6,345 nt of DNA from NCBI GenBank assembly GCA_021793115.1, contig JAJYTJ010000197.1:1-6345 (forward strand). The letters are read 5' to 3'. Shown here one piece after another: positions 1 through 5,864 of this stretch; positions within the stretch are counted from its first letter, which is position 1; each line of letters begins with the position of its first letter. The DNA comes from Actinomycetes bacterium (GTDB lineage: Bacteria; Actinomycetota; Actinomycetes; Actinomycetales; Cellulomonadaceae). The position numbers and the translations under genes were made by a program. Under the pieces are notes generated by a model. It made no database searches, was not told the DNA's origin, and saw only the letters and a list, made by a program, of their open reading frames with translations.

Positions 1-1029
1 GCGGCGGCGCGTGCCGCCCGTCCCCTCGCCCTCGTCGGGGGCCTCGGTCTCGTCCTCGCCGGCGGGCTCGCCGGCCTCGTCGTCCTCGTCGGCCGGCTCG
101 GCGTCCTGCTCGGCGCCCTCGCCCCGGCCGCGACGGCCGCGGCCACCGCGGCGCCGCCGGCGACGCGGCGCCGACGCGGCGTCGTCGTCCTCGGCGGGCT
201 CGGCAGACTCGTCCTGCGGCTCGGTGTCCTCGTCGGCGGCGACCGCGGGCTCGAGGGCCTCGGCGGCCTCGACGATCTCCTCGGCGGCGTCGGCCGCGGG
301 GGCGCCACGGCCACGGCGGCGGCGCGACGAGCGCGACGGGCGCGTCCGGCCGGACTGCTGCTCGTCGGCCGGCTCGGCGGCGGCCTCCGCCACCACCGGC
401 TCGTCCTGCGGCGCCTGCTCGGCAGCCACGTCGTGGCGGGCCGCCTGCGAGATCGCCTCCGGGGAGCCGGCGGTGGCCGTGACGCGGCGACGGCGCGGGC
501 GGGCCTGCGTCAGGTCCGGGGCCTGGAAGAGCACCGCGGCGGTGGTCGCCAGCCGGGGTGCCGTGACGACCTTGGGCTCGGCCGTGTGCGGGGCCTCGGC
601 CGGCTCCGCGGCGTCGGGGTCCTCGGGCTGCAGGCTCTCCTCGACCACGACCTCCTCGAGCACGTCGCCCTGCGCCGGCTCGGGCTCCGGCTCGGGTGCG
701 GGATCCGGCTCGGGCGCCACCGGCGCGGCGGCCTTGCGGCTGCGGGTCGCGCGGCGGCGGGTCGGGGTCGCGGCGGGCTCCTGCCCGGCGGCGTCCGGCG
801 CGGCATCCGCCGGCGACGTGGCGTCCGCGGTGGCCGTGCCGGCCTCGGCGGGCGTGCCCGCTTCGACGCTGGGCTCGCCCGTGCGCTCGGTGAGCGCTCC
901 CGTGGGCTGGGTGGGTGCTGCGGTGGGCTCCGCCGAGGCGGCGGGGCGGGTCGCGCGGCGGCGACGCGGCTTGGCGGCCGCACCCTCGCTGGTCTCGTCG
1001 GCGACGGCGGGGGTGGTCTGCTCGGTCAC
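1..1029 (-). CDS. rne: Ribonuclease E/G family protein, N-terminal disordered extension (partial, 3' end off the left edge)
   Basis: The minus frame is open from GTG at 1029 to position 1 (343 codons, no stop). The start is supported by AGGAG at 1042-1038, 8 nt upstream. The visible protein is low-complexity: alternating Ala/Pro/Glu/Asp stretches with Arg clusters (KPRRRR at residues 20-25, TRRRATRSRK, RPRRRR), a short hydrophobic island AAVLFQAPDL around residues 164-173, then a strongly acidic stretch and RRRRRGGRGRRGRG near the edge. From family knowledge, actinobacterial RNase E has long disordered N-terminal arms with basic and acidic patches and FQAP-like motifs ahead of the S1/DNase I-like catalytic core. 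Such arms bind RNA and degradosome partners. The S1 and catalytic domains are outside the window, so the name is inferred from composition and motifs. Another Arg/Glu-rich RNA-binding protein is possible. A Rho factor is less likely because no Rho_N helix-extension-helix start is seen. The gene is divergent from cydA. Confidence 0.72.
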   Translation of the reverse strand, partial: MTEQTTPAVADETSEGAAAKPRRRRATRPAASAEPTAAPTQPTGALTERTGEPSVEAGTPAEAGTATADATSPADAAPDAAGQEPAATPTRRRATRSRKAAAPVAPEPDPAPEPEPEPAQGDVLEEVVVEESLQPEDPDAAEPAEAPHTAEPKVVTAPRLATTAAVLFQAPDLTQARPRRRRVTATAGSPEAISQAARHDVAAEQAPQDEPVVAEAAAEPADEQQSGRTRPSRSSRRRRGRGAPAADAAEEIVEAAEALEPAVAADEDTEPQDESAEPAEDDDAASAPRRRRRRGGRGRRGRGEGAEQDAEPADEDDEAGEPAGEDETEAPDEGEGTGGTRRR

Positions 1030-1037
1030 GCTGGGTG

Positions 1038-1042
1038 CTCCT
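1038..1042 (-). promoter_or_regulatory. Shine-Dalgarno of the rne-like gene
   Basis: AGGAG on the minus strand lies 8 nt before the GTG at 1029. It decides the start in a frame whose amino-acid composition alone would not. Confidence 0.7.
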
Positions 1043-1116
1043 GGGTGCCCGAGAGCTGCCGCGCCCACACCATCGCGGCGCCGCTCGGGCCGGTCGGTCG
1101 TCGCTCACGCCCTCGG

Positions 1117-1147
1117 CGCGGCGACGGAAGTCGTCGTTGTCGCCGCG
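1117..1147. repeat. Inverted repeat / stem-loop in the rne-side leader
   Basis: CGCGGCGAC (1117-1125) and GTCGCCGCG (1139-1147) are exact reverse complements: a 9-bp stem with a 13-nt loop. There is no U-tract on either side, so an intrinsic terminator is unlikely. Folding in the rne leader RNA is the likeliest meaning. Confidence 0.45.
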
Positions 1148-1189
1148 GCCCGACGGGTCGGCGCCAACGCCTGCGGTGCCCGTCCGTCC

Positions 1190-1208
1190 GGGCTCCGGTC
1201 GGGAGCCC
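1190..1208. repeat. Tight GC-rich hairpin in the rne-side leader
   Basis: GGGCTCC (1190-1196) pairs with GGAGCCC (1202-1208) across a 5-nt loop, giving a compact 7-bp stem. No T-run follows in either direction, so a leader-RNA structure fits better than a terminator. The stretch is GC-rich and some repeats are expected by chance. Confidence 0.4.
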
Positions 1209-1263
1209 TGCCGAGCGGGGCGGCGGCTGGCGCGCACGACGCGCTGTGGGCTGCGGCCCGGGT

Positions 1264-1322
1264 CGGGAACGGTGTGGAACGCCCCCTCGCCGCGGTCAGT
1301 ATCGCACACGGCACCGTTCCCG
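1264..1322. repeat. Perfect 11-bp inverted repeat around the candidate rne -10
   Basis: CGGGAACGGTG (1264-1274) and CACCGTTCCCG (1312-1322) are exact reverse complements separated by 37 bp. The enclosed segment holds the minus-strand -10 candidate at 1303-1298 and one more GGAAC (1276-1280). The arms could be paired protein-binding half sites flanking a promoter, or a long-loop stem if transcribed from further upstream. No known operator is recognised. Confidence 0.45.
1298..1306 (-). promoter_or_regulatory. Candidate extended -10 promoter of the rne-like gene
   Basis: Reading minus, TGC-GATACT combines an extended -10 TGN with a hexamer that matches TATAAT at four of six positions. No good -35 is visible, which is common in actinobacterial promoters. 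Transcription would begin near 1291 and leave a leader of about 260 nt. The call rests on one short motif. Confidence 0.28.
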
Positions 1323-1354
1323 CCGGGCGGTTCGACCTCCGGCGAGCCGCGCTC

Positions 1355-1373
1355 TGATAGTGAGTACTATCAC
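1355..1373. promoter_or_regulatory. Candidate CRP/FNR-family operator upstream of cydA
   Basis: GTGA-GTACTA-TCAC (1360-1373) matches the invariant core of the CRP-type site TGTGA-N6-TCACA, lacking only the outermost T and A. The same bases form a second dyad, TGATAGT-GAGT-ACTATCA (1355-1372), with perfect 7-bp arms that could instead suit another dimeric repressor. CRP-type control of cydAB is established in mycobacteria, which favours the CRP reading. Its centre (1366.5) lies about 86 bp upstream of the inferred cydA transcription start and 22 bp upstream of the next dyad. Confidence 0.5.
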
Positions 1374-1378
1374 GAAGT

Positions 1379-1398
1379 CATGGGACGTTCGTCCCGAC
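1379..1398. promoter_or_regulatory. DosR/DevR-like box 1 (distal) upstream of cydA
   Basis: The core GGGAC-GTTC-GTCCC (1382-1395) is a perfect dyad with the arm sequence and 4-bp spacing of the DosR/DevR consensus TTSGGGACTWWAGTCCCSAA: 10 of 10 arm bases match. The central four bases and outer flanks match only in part. DosR is a NarL-type response regulator activating hypoxia and nitric-oxide genes in actinobacteria. Binding here is inferred from the motif. Confidence 0.6.
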
Positions 1399-1401
1399 AG
1401 G

Positions 1402-1421
1402 CGTAGGACATTGGTCCCGAT
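1402..1421. promoter_or_regulatory. DosR/DevR-like box 2 (proximal) upstream of cydA
   Basis: The core AGGAC-ATTG-GTCCC (1405-1418) matches 9 of 10 arm bases of the GGGAC-N4-GTCCC box; only the first base differs. Its centre (1411.5) is 23 bp from that of box 1. It overlaps the expected -35 position of the cydA promoter, as expected for an activator contacting RNA polymerase at a promoter with no good -35. Confidence 0.55.
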
Positions 1422-1440
1422 CGACACGGGGCCGGGGCCC

Positions 1441-1446
1441 TAGCGT
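1441..1446 (+). promoter_or_regulatory. Candidate -10 element of the cyd operon promoter
   Basis: TAGCGT fits the actinobacterial -10 form TANNNT. It predicts a transcription start near 1453 and a 5' untranslated region of about 73 nt. The proximal DosR-like box would then be centred near -41.5 and the distal one near -64.5, a normal geometry for activator-dependent promoters. No -35 consensus is seen at 1418-1423 (CGATCG). Confidence 0.42.
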
Positions 1447-1514
1447 CTGGGGCAGAGGTGCAGGTCACGGCGGACAACTCCGGGGCAGGCGCCGACACAC
1501 CGTCCGGACGAGTT

Positions 1515-1526
1515 CGGAGACCTCCG
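1515..1526 (+). promoter_or_regulatory. cydA ribosome binding site within a small dyad
   Basis: GGAGA at 1516-1520 lies 5 nt before the GTG at 1526 and supports that start. The same bases form CGGA-GACC-TCCG (1515-1526), a 4-bp stem with a 4-nt loop that would partly cover the ribosome binding site and the first base of the start codon. The stem is short and may not matter in vivo. Confidence 0.5.
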
Positions 1527-3007
1527 TGGCAGCAGATGCGCTCGACCTGGCCCGCTGGCAGTTCGGTATCACCACCGTCTACCACTTCATCTTCGTCCCG
1601 CTGACGATCGGGCTGTCGACGCTCGTCGCGATCATGCAGACGCTGTGGGTGCGCCGCGGTGACAAGCGCTGGCTGAGGCTCACCAAGTTCTTCGGCAAGC
1701 TCCTGCTCATCAACTTCGCGATCGGCATCGCGACGGGCATCGTGCAGGAGTTCCAGTTCGGCATGAACTGGAGCGAGTACTCGCGCTTCGTCGGCGACAT
1801 CTTCGGGGCCCCGCTGGCCATGGAGGCCCTCGTCGCGTTCTTCGTCGAGTCGACGTTCCTGGGCCTGTGGATCTTCGGCTGGGACAAGCTGCCGAAGAAG
1901 CTCCACCTCGCGACCATCTGGCTCGTCGCGGCCGCGTCCACCGTCTCGGCGTACTTCATCCTCACGGCCAACTCGTGGATGCAGCACCCGGTGGGCGCCA
2001 CCTTCAACGCGCAGACCGGCCGTGCCGAGATGACCGACCTGGCGAAGGTGCTGACGAACCCGACCGTGCTGGCCGCGTTCCCCCACACCATCGGCGCCGC
2101 GTTCCTCACCGCCGGCACGTTCGTCGCGGCGATCTGCGCCTGGTGGATGGTCAAGCTGGTGCGGGCGGGCGACTCCGCCAAGGCGCGCGACGTGTACCGC
2201 CCCGGCCTGCAGCTCGGCCTCGTCGTCATGGTGATCTCGGCGCTCGTCGTCGGCATCACCGGCGACCTGCAGGGCAAGCTGCTGTTCCAGCAGCAACCCA
2301 TGAAGATGGCGGCCGCAGAAGGCCTCATGGACTCCGGCAGCCACGTGTCGATGACCCTCCTGGCCATCGGCGACCTCTCGAACAACCCGGACAGTGTCCG
2401 CCGCTACGTCGAGATCCCGGGCCTGACGTCGTTCCTCGCCACGAACAACTGGAACGCGCACCTGTACGGCGTCCGGGACCTGCAGCAGCAGGACGTGACC
2501 AAGTACGGGGCCGGCATCGACTACATCCCGAACCTTGCGGTGACGTTCTGGTCGTTCCGGCTCATGATCGGTTTCGCCGCGTTCGCGGGCCTGCTCGCGC
2601 TGCTCGCGCTGTGGCTCACCCGCCGCGGCAGGATCACCGGCAACCCGTGGCTGTCCCGCGCGGCGGTCTGGGCGATGCCGACGATCTTCCTGGCCTCCAC
2701 GGCCGGCTGGATCTTCACGGAGATGGGCCGCCAGCCGTGGGTCGTCGCACCCAACCCCAACCCCGAGGGCGTCGACATGGTGTGGCAGCTGACGGCCCGC
2801 GGCGTCTCGCAGCAGGTGGGCCCGGTCTCCGTGATCATCTCGCTGGTCGTCTTCACGCTGCTGTACGGCGTCCTCGCGGTCGCCTGGTACCGCCTGATGC
2901 ACCGCTACACGGTCGGCGGGGTCGAGGACGACCCGGTCGACCCCAGCCCCGACAACCCCGCCAACCGGACGGACGAGGCCGACAAGCCCCTGTCCTTCGC
3001 GTACTGA
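1526..3007 (+). CDS. cydA: Cytochrome bd quinol oxidase subunit I
   Basis: Catalytic subunit of the membrane-bound bd oxidase. It oxidises quinol (menaquinol in actinobacteria), reduces oxygen to water and carries haems b558, b595 and d. The 493 residues contain the expected conserved positions, compared here with E. coli from memory: His20 (His19, high-spin haem ligand), Glu100 and Glu108 (Glu99 and Glu107, proton path), His187 and Met347 (His186 and Met393, haem b558 ligands), Lys260 and Glu265 (Lys252 and Glu257, quinol-binding Q loop), and Glu399 in the ExGRQPW motif (Glu445). About nine hydrophobic segments are visible, the first at 14-38 and the last near 434-456. The region between Glu265 and Met347 is about 50 residues shorter than in E. 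coli, placing it in the short-Q-loop group. A hydrophilic acidic tail occupies 463-493. GTG 1526 is chosen because GGAGA precedes it and the N-terminus aligns with the family. First gene of the operon. Confidence 0.97.
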   Translation: MAADALDLARWQFGITTVYHFIFVPLTIGLSTLVAIMQTLWVRRGDKRWLRLTKFFGKLLLINFAIGIATGIVQEFQFGMNWSEYSRFVGDIFGAPLAMEALVAFFVESTFLGLWIFGWDKLPKKLHLATIWLVAAASTVSAYFILTANSWMQHPVGATFNAQTGRAEMTDLAKVLTNPTVLAAFPHTIGAAFLTAGTFVAAICAWWMVKLVRAGDSAKARDVYRPGLQLGLVVMVISALVVGITGDLQGKLLFQQQPMKMAAAEGLMDSGSHVSMTLLAIGDLSNNPDSVRRYVEIPGLTSFLATNNWNAHLYGVRDLQQQDVTKYGAGIDYIPNLAVTFWSFRLMIGFAAFAGLLALLALWLTRRGRITGNPWLSRAAVWAMPTIFLASTAGWIFTEMGRQPWVVAPNPNPEGVDMVWQLTARGVSQQVGPVSVIISLVVFTLLYGVLAVAWYRLMHRYTVGGVEDDPVDPSPDNPANRTDEADKPLSFAY

Positions 3008-3010
3008 GCC

Positions 3011-3014
3011 GGAG
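3011..3014 (+). promoter_or_regulatory. cydB ribosome binding site
   Basis: GGAG lies in the 15-nt gap after the cydA stop, 8 nt before the cydB ATG. It shows independent initiation within the same transcript. Confidence 0.65.
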
Positions 3015-3022
3015 CGCCCGCC

Positions 3023-4129
3023 ATGAGCCACGAGACCCTGCAGATCATCTGGTTCCTCCTCATCGCCGTGCTCTGGACCGGCTACCTGGTCCTCGAAGGC
3101 TTCGACTTCGGCGTCGGGATGCTGCTGCCGTTCGTCCCGCGCGACGAGAAGGAGCGGCGCGTCGCGATCAACACCATCGGCCCCCTCTGGGACGGCAACG
3201 AGGTGTGGCTGATCACCGCTGGCGGCGCAACCTTCGCCGCGTTCCCGGAGTGGTACGCCACCCTCTTCTCCGGCGCCTACCTCGCACTGCTCGTCATCCT
3301 GGTGGCGCTCATCGTCCGGATCGTCTCGTTCGAGTGGCGCGGAAAGATCACCGCGCCGCGCTGGCAGAAGGCCTACTACTGGGGTCTCGTGCTCGGCTCC
3401 TGGGTGCCCGCGGTGCTGTGGGGCGTCGCGTTCGGCAACCTCGTCGCGGGCATGAAGATCGGGCCGGTCACCACCAGCGTGAGCAACGTCGCGGGCGCGA
3501 CGACCCGCACCACGCTGCAGTACACCGGCAACTTCTTCGACCTGCTCACCAACGGCCACGGGTTCGCGCTGCTCACGGGCGTGCTGACGGCGGTCGTCTT
3601 CCTCGCGCACGGCGCCGTCTTCCTGTCGCTCAAGACGGCCGGCGAGCTGCGCGAGCGCGCCGAGACCGCGGCCTCGCGGCTGAGCGTCGTCGCGCTCGTC
3701 GTGGGGGCCGTCTGGGCGATCTGGCTGCAGCTGGCCTACTCGGGCAAGGCGTGGACGTGGGCGGCGCTCGTCGTCGCGGCGCTGGCCCTGGCAGGGTCGG
3801 TGTGGTTCACCCGGGCACGGTCCGCAGGGTGGGCGTTCACCTCGTCGGCCGTCGCCATCGTGGCCGCCGTGGTGCTCATCTTCGGGTCCCTCTACCCCAA
3901 CGTCATCCCGTCGAACGTCGACCCGGCGTACTCCCTGACGATCCACAACGCCTCGTCGAGCGCCTACACGCTGACGATGATGAGCTGGGTGGCGCTGATC
4001 TTCACGCCGATCGTCCTGGCGTACCAGGCCTGGTCGTACTGGGTGTTCCGCAAGCGCATCGGCGTGCAGCACATCCCCGAGCAGGCGCCGGTGACGTTCG
4101 CGCTCGAGAACGCCAACCCCGCCCGGTGA
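3023..4129 (+). CDS. cydB: Cytochrome bd quinol oxidase subunit II
   Basis: Second subunit of cytochrome bd. It pairs with CydA in the cytoplasmic membrane, stabilises the haems and, by analogy with E. coli, contributes a proton path to the oxygen-reducing site. The 368-residue length is typical. N-terminal hallmarks are EGFDFGVGML at 25-34, with Asp28 at the position of E. coli Asp29, the WDGNEVW motif at 56-62 with Asp57 at the position of Asp58, the adjoining LITAGGATFAAFPEWYA stretch, and VAFGNL further on. Eight or nine hydrophobic segments alternate with short loops. The C-terminal part ends in an Arg/Lys-containing cytoplasmic tail. ATG 3023 has a good ribosome binding site and starts 15 nt after cydA stops, so the two are cotranscribed. 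No damage or unusual feature is seen. It could only be confused with the cyanide-insensitive CioB variant; the actinobacterial cydABDC context favours CydB. Confidence 0.97.
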   Translation: MSHETLQIIWFLLIAVLWTGYLVLEGFDFGVGMLLPFVPRDEKERRVAINTIGPLWDGNEVWLITAGGATFAAFPEWYATLFSGAYLALLVILVALIVRIVSFEWRGKITAPRWQKAYYWGLVLGSWVPAVLWGVAFGNLVAGMKIGPVTTSVSNVAGATTRTTLQYTGNFFDLLTNGHGFALLTGVLTAVVFLAHGAVFLSLKTAGELRERAETAASRLSVVALVVGAVWAIWLQLAYSGKAWTWAALVVAALALAGSVWFTRARSAGWAFTSSAVAIVAAVVLIFGSLYPNVIPSNVDPAYSLTIHNASSSAYTLTMMSWVALIFTPIVLAYQAWSYWVFRKRIGVQHIPEQAPVTFALENANPAR

Positions 4130-4151
4130 GCCGCACCCGGTCGGCGGCGGA

Positions 4152-5864
4152 GTGAAGCCGCTCGACCCGCGCCTCCTGCGGTACGCACGATCGGCCCGCG
4201 GCTACCTCGCGCTCACGGTCGGGCTCGGCATCCTCACCGCCGGGCTCGTCGTGGCCCAGGCGCTGCTGCTCGCCCACGCGCTCGGTCGCGCCGCCCACGA
4301 CGGCGCGGCCCTCGCGTCGCTGCGCCCGACGATCGGCTGGCTCGCCCTCGTCGTCGTGGCCCGGGCGAGCCTCGTGGCCGTCCAGGAGCGGTTCGCCCAC
4401 CGGGCCGCGACCCGGGCCGTGGGCGAGCTGCGCGCCGGCGTCGTCGCCCACGCCGTGGCGCTCGGCCCGCGCTGGCTCGCCTCCGGGCGCGGCCCCGAGG
4501 TGGTGACGCTGGCCACGCGTGGGCTCGACGCGCTGGAGCCGTACTTCGTGCGCTACCTGCCGCAGCTCGTGCTGTCCGCCACGGTGACGCCGGCCACGAT
4601 CCTCGTCGTGCTCGGGCTGGACTGGGTCTCGGCCGCGATCGTCGTGGGCACGCTGCCCCTCATCCCCGTGTTCATGGTGCTCATCGGGCGGATGACCGAG
4701 GGTCGCTCCGAGCGCGGGCTGCGGGCCATGTCGCGCCTGGGGTCCCAGGTGCTCGACCTGGTGGCCGGCCTGGCCACGCTGCGGGCGTTCGGCCGCCAGC
4801 AGGGCCCGGCAGCACGCGTGCGGGCGCTGGGCGACGCGCACCGGCGCGCCACCATGGGCACGCTGCGCATCGCGTTCCTGTCCGGCATGGTGCTCGAGCT
4901 GCTCACCACGTTGTCGGTGGCGCTGGTGGCGGTGTCCATCGGGCTGCGGCTGGTCAGCGGCGGGCTCTCGCTGGAGACCGGCCTGGCGGTGCTCGTGCTC
5001 GCGCCGGAGGTGTACTGGCCGCTTCGGCAGGTGGGCGCCCAGTTCCACGCCTCCACCGACGGCGTGGCGGCGGCCGAGGCCGCGTTCGCGGTGCTCGAGG
5101 CGCCCGTGCCCGCCGCCGGCACCGTCCCCTGCCCCGACCTGCGCGGGGCCACGCTGCGGCTGCGGGGCATCACCGTCCGCTCGTCGGGCGGGCGCACCCC
5201 GGACGGGCTCGACCTGACGCTCGAGCCCGGGCGCGTCACCGCGCTCGTCGGCCCCAGCGGTGCCGGCAAGACGACGACGGTCGAGGTGCTCCTGGGCCTG
5301 CTGCGACCCGACGAGGGCAGCGCCGGCCTGTCCCTGCCGGGGGGCGAGCCGGTGGCGCTGGCGGACCTCGACCCGGCCACGTACTGGCCGCAGGTCGCGT
5401 GGCTCCCGCAGCGGCCCGTGCTCGAGCCGGGCCCGCTGCGCGCGCTCGTCGGCGGCGCGTCGGACGCCGAGCGCACCGCGGCCGCCGCCCGGACCGGCCT
5501 GGACGCCGTGGTGGCCGGGCTGCCGCGGGGCTGGGACACCGAGCTCGGCGCCGGCGGCTCCGGGCTGTCCGTGGGGCAGCGGCAGCGCGTCGCCCTCACG
5601 CGCGCGCTGCTCTCCCCCGCGCCCCTCGTCGTGCTCGACGAGCCCACCGCGCACCTGGACGCCGCCGGCGAGCGCGTGGTGCTGGACACCGTCGCGGCGA
5701 TGCGCGCGGCCGGGCGCACGGTGCTGCTCGTCGCGCACCGCCAGTCACTCGTCGCCACCGCCGACTCCGTGGTCACCGTGGCACCGGCCGAGCCCGAGCC
5801 CGCCGGCACCCCCGCGGCGCCCCGGCCCGCCGGTGCCCCCACCCGCTCCGAGGTGACACCGTGA
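4152..5864 (+). CDS. cydD: Cytochrome bd assembly ABC transporter, CydD half (permease plus ATPase)
   Basis: One half of the CydDC heterodimeric ABC exporter needed to assemble cytochrome bd. The substrate is debated: reduced thiols such as glutathione and cysteine in older work, haem in more recent structural work. The 570 residues contain an N-terminal membrane domain with about six helices (clear ones near 18-41, 58-78, 134-157, 158-180 and 240-265) and the CydD-type APEVYWPLR motif at 284-292. The ATPase domain follows: Walker A GPSGAGKTT at 367-375 (Lys373), Q-loop Gln420, signature LSVGQRQ at 472-478, Walker B with Asp496 and Glu497, and H-loop His529. All catalytic motifs are intact. 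The last 30 residues are a Pro/Ala-rich tail. GTG 4152 starts 22 nt after cydB, giving the characteristic MKPLDPRLLR N-terminus; its Shine-Dalgarno is weak (GGCGG around 4144-4148), so coupling to cydB translation is likely. It overlaps cydC by 4 nt. Confidence 0.95.
   Translation: MKPLDPRLLRYARSARGYLALTVGLGILTAGLVVAQALLLAHALGRAAHDGAALASLRPTIGWLALVVVARASLVAVQERFAHRAATRAVGELRAGVVAHAVALGPRWLASGRGPEVVTLATRGLDALEPYFVRYLPQLVLSATVTPATILVVLGLDWVSAAIVVGTLPLIPVFMVLIGRMTEGRSERGLRAMSRLGSQVLDLVAGLATLRAFGRQQGPAARVRALGDAHRRATMGTLRIAFLSGMVLELLTTLSVALVAVSIGLRLVSGGLSLETGLAVLVLAPEVYWPLRQVGAQFHASTDGVAAAEAAFAVLEAPVPAAGTVPCPDLRGATLRLRGITVRSSGGRTPDGLDLTLEPGRVTALVGPSGAGKTTTVEVLLGLLRPDEGSAGLSLPGGEPVALADLDPATYWPQVAWLPQRPVLEPGPLRALVGGASDAERTAAAARTGLDAVVAGLPRGWDTELGAGGSGLSVGQRQRVALTRALLSPAPLVVLDEPTAHLDAAGERVVLDTVAAMRAAGRTVLLVAHRQSLVATADSVVTVAPAEPEPAGTPAAPRPAGAPTRSEVTP
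5850..5856 (+). promoter_or_regulatory. cydC ribosome binding site inside the cydD 3' end
   Basis: GAGGTGA lies 4 nt before GTG 5861 and favours this start over the in-frame ATG at 5900, which has no comparable upstream sequence. Confidence 0.6.

Larger units (their letters stand above)
1030..1290 (-). other. Probable long 5' leader of the rne-like gene; no gene seen
   Basis: About 260-320 nt separate the rne-like start from the nearest plausible minus-strand promoter elements. Open frames cross this stretch on both strands, but none has a ribosome binding site or recognisable protein character; they look like GC-driven shadows. The stretch contains two perfect hairpin-forming repeats (1117-1147 and 1190-1208). 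RNase E genes in other bacteria, E. coli being the classic case, have long structured 5' leaders through which the enzyme controls its own mRNA. A similar role here is inferred only from position and structure. Confidence 0.4.

Noticed and set aside
1190..1208. Intrinsic terminator between the divergent genes
   Set aside because: The hairpin is good but no T-run follows on either strand, and both flanking genes read away from it.
1105..1314. 69-codon minus-strand frame in the rne-side leader
   Set aside because: It has no credible ribosome binding site, its composition is low-complexity Ala/Pro/Arg/Thr, and it overlaps two of the hairpins and the candidate promoter.
11..1357. Long plus-strand open frame (Ser/Ala/Arg-rich) opposite the rne-like gene
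   Set aside because: It is the antisense of a low-complexity, GC-biased minus-strand gene. It has no ribosome binding site or recognisable domain, and it runs through the regulatory region. The minus frame has AGGAG before GTG and family-like composition.
1427..1440. Possible third DosR-like box just before the -10
   Set aside because: Only about 6 of 10 arm bases match and the GC-only sequence is easily produced by chance; mentioned only as continuing the spacing.
1370..4072. 900-codon minus-strand open frame opposite cydA and cydB
   Set aside because: Its Arg/Asp/His/Gly-rich translation is typical of the antisense of high-GC coding sequence. The plus strand carries unmistakable CydA and CydB with all haem ligands.
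1867..4155. 762-codon plus-strand open frame overlapping cydA and cydB in another frame
   Set aside because: Its Arg/Pro/Gly/His-rich shadow translation has no domain, and it spans two real genes and their junction.
4126..4155. Nine-codon GTG frame overlapping the cydB stop and the cydD start, ending in GTGA with the cydD GTG
   Set aside because: It could be a coupling mini-gene, but no Shine-Dalgarno precedes GTG 4126 and such short frames are common by chance in this composition.
4002..5738. Long minus-strand open frames opposite cydD and cydC
   Set aside because: They are antisense shadows of intact ABC-transporter genes; the composition is unlike a folded protein.
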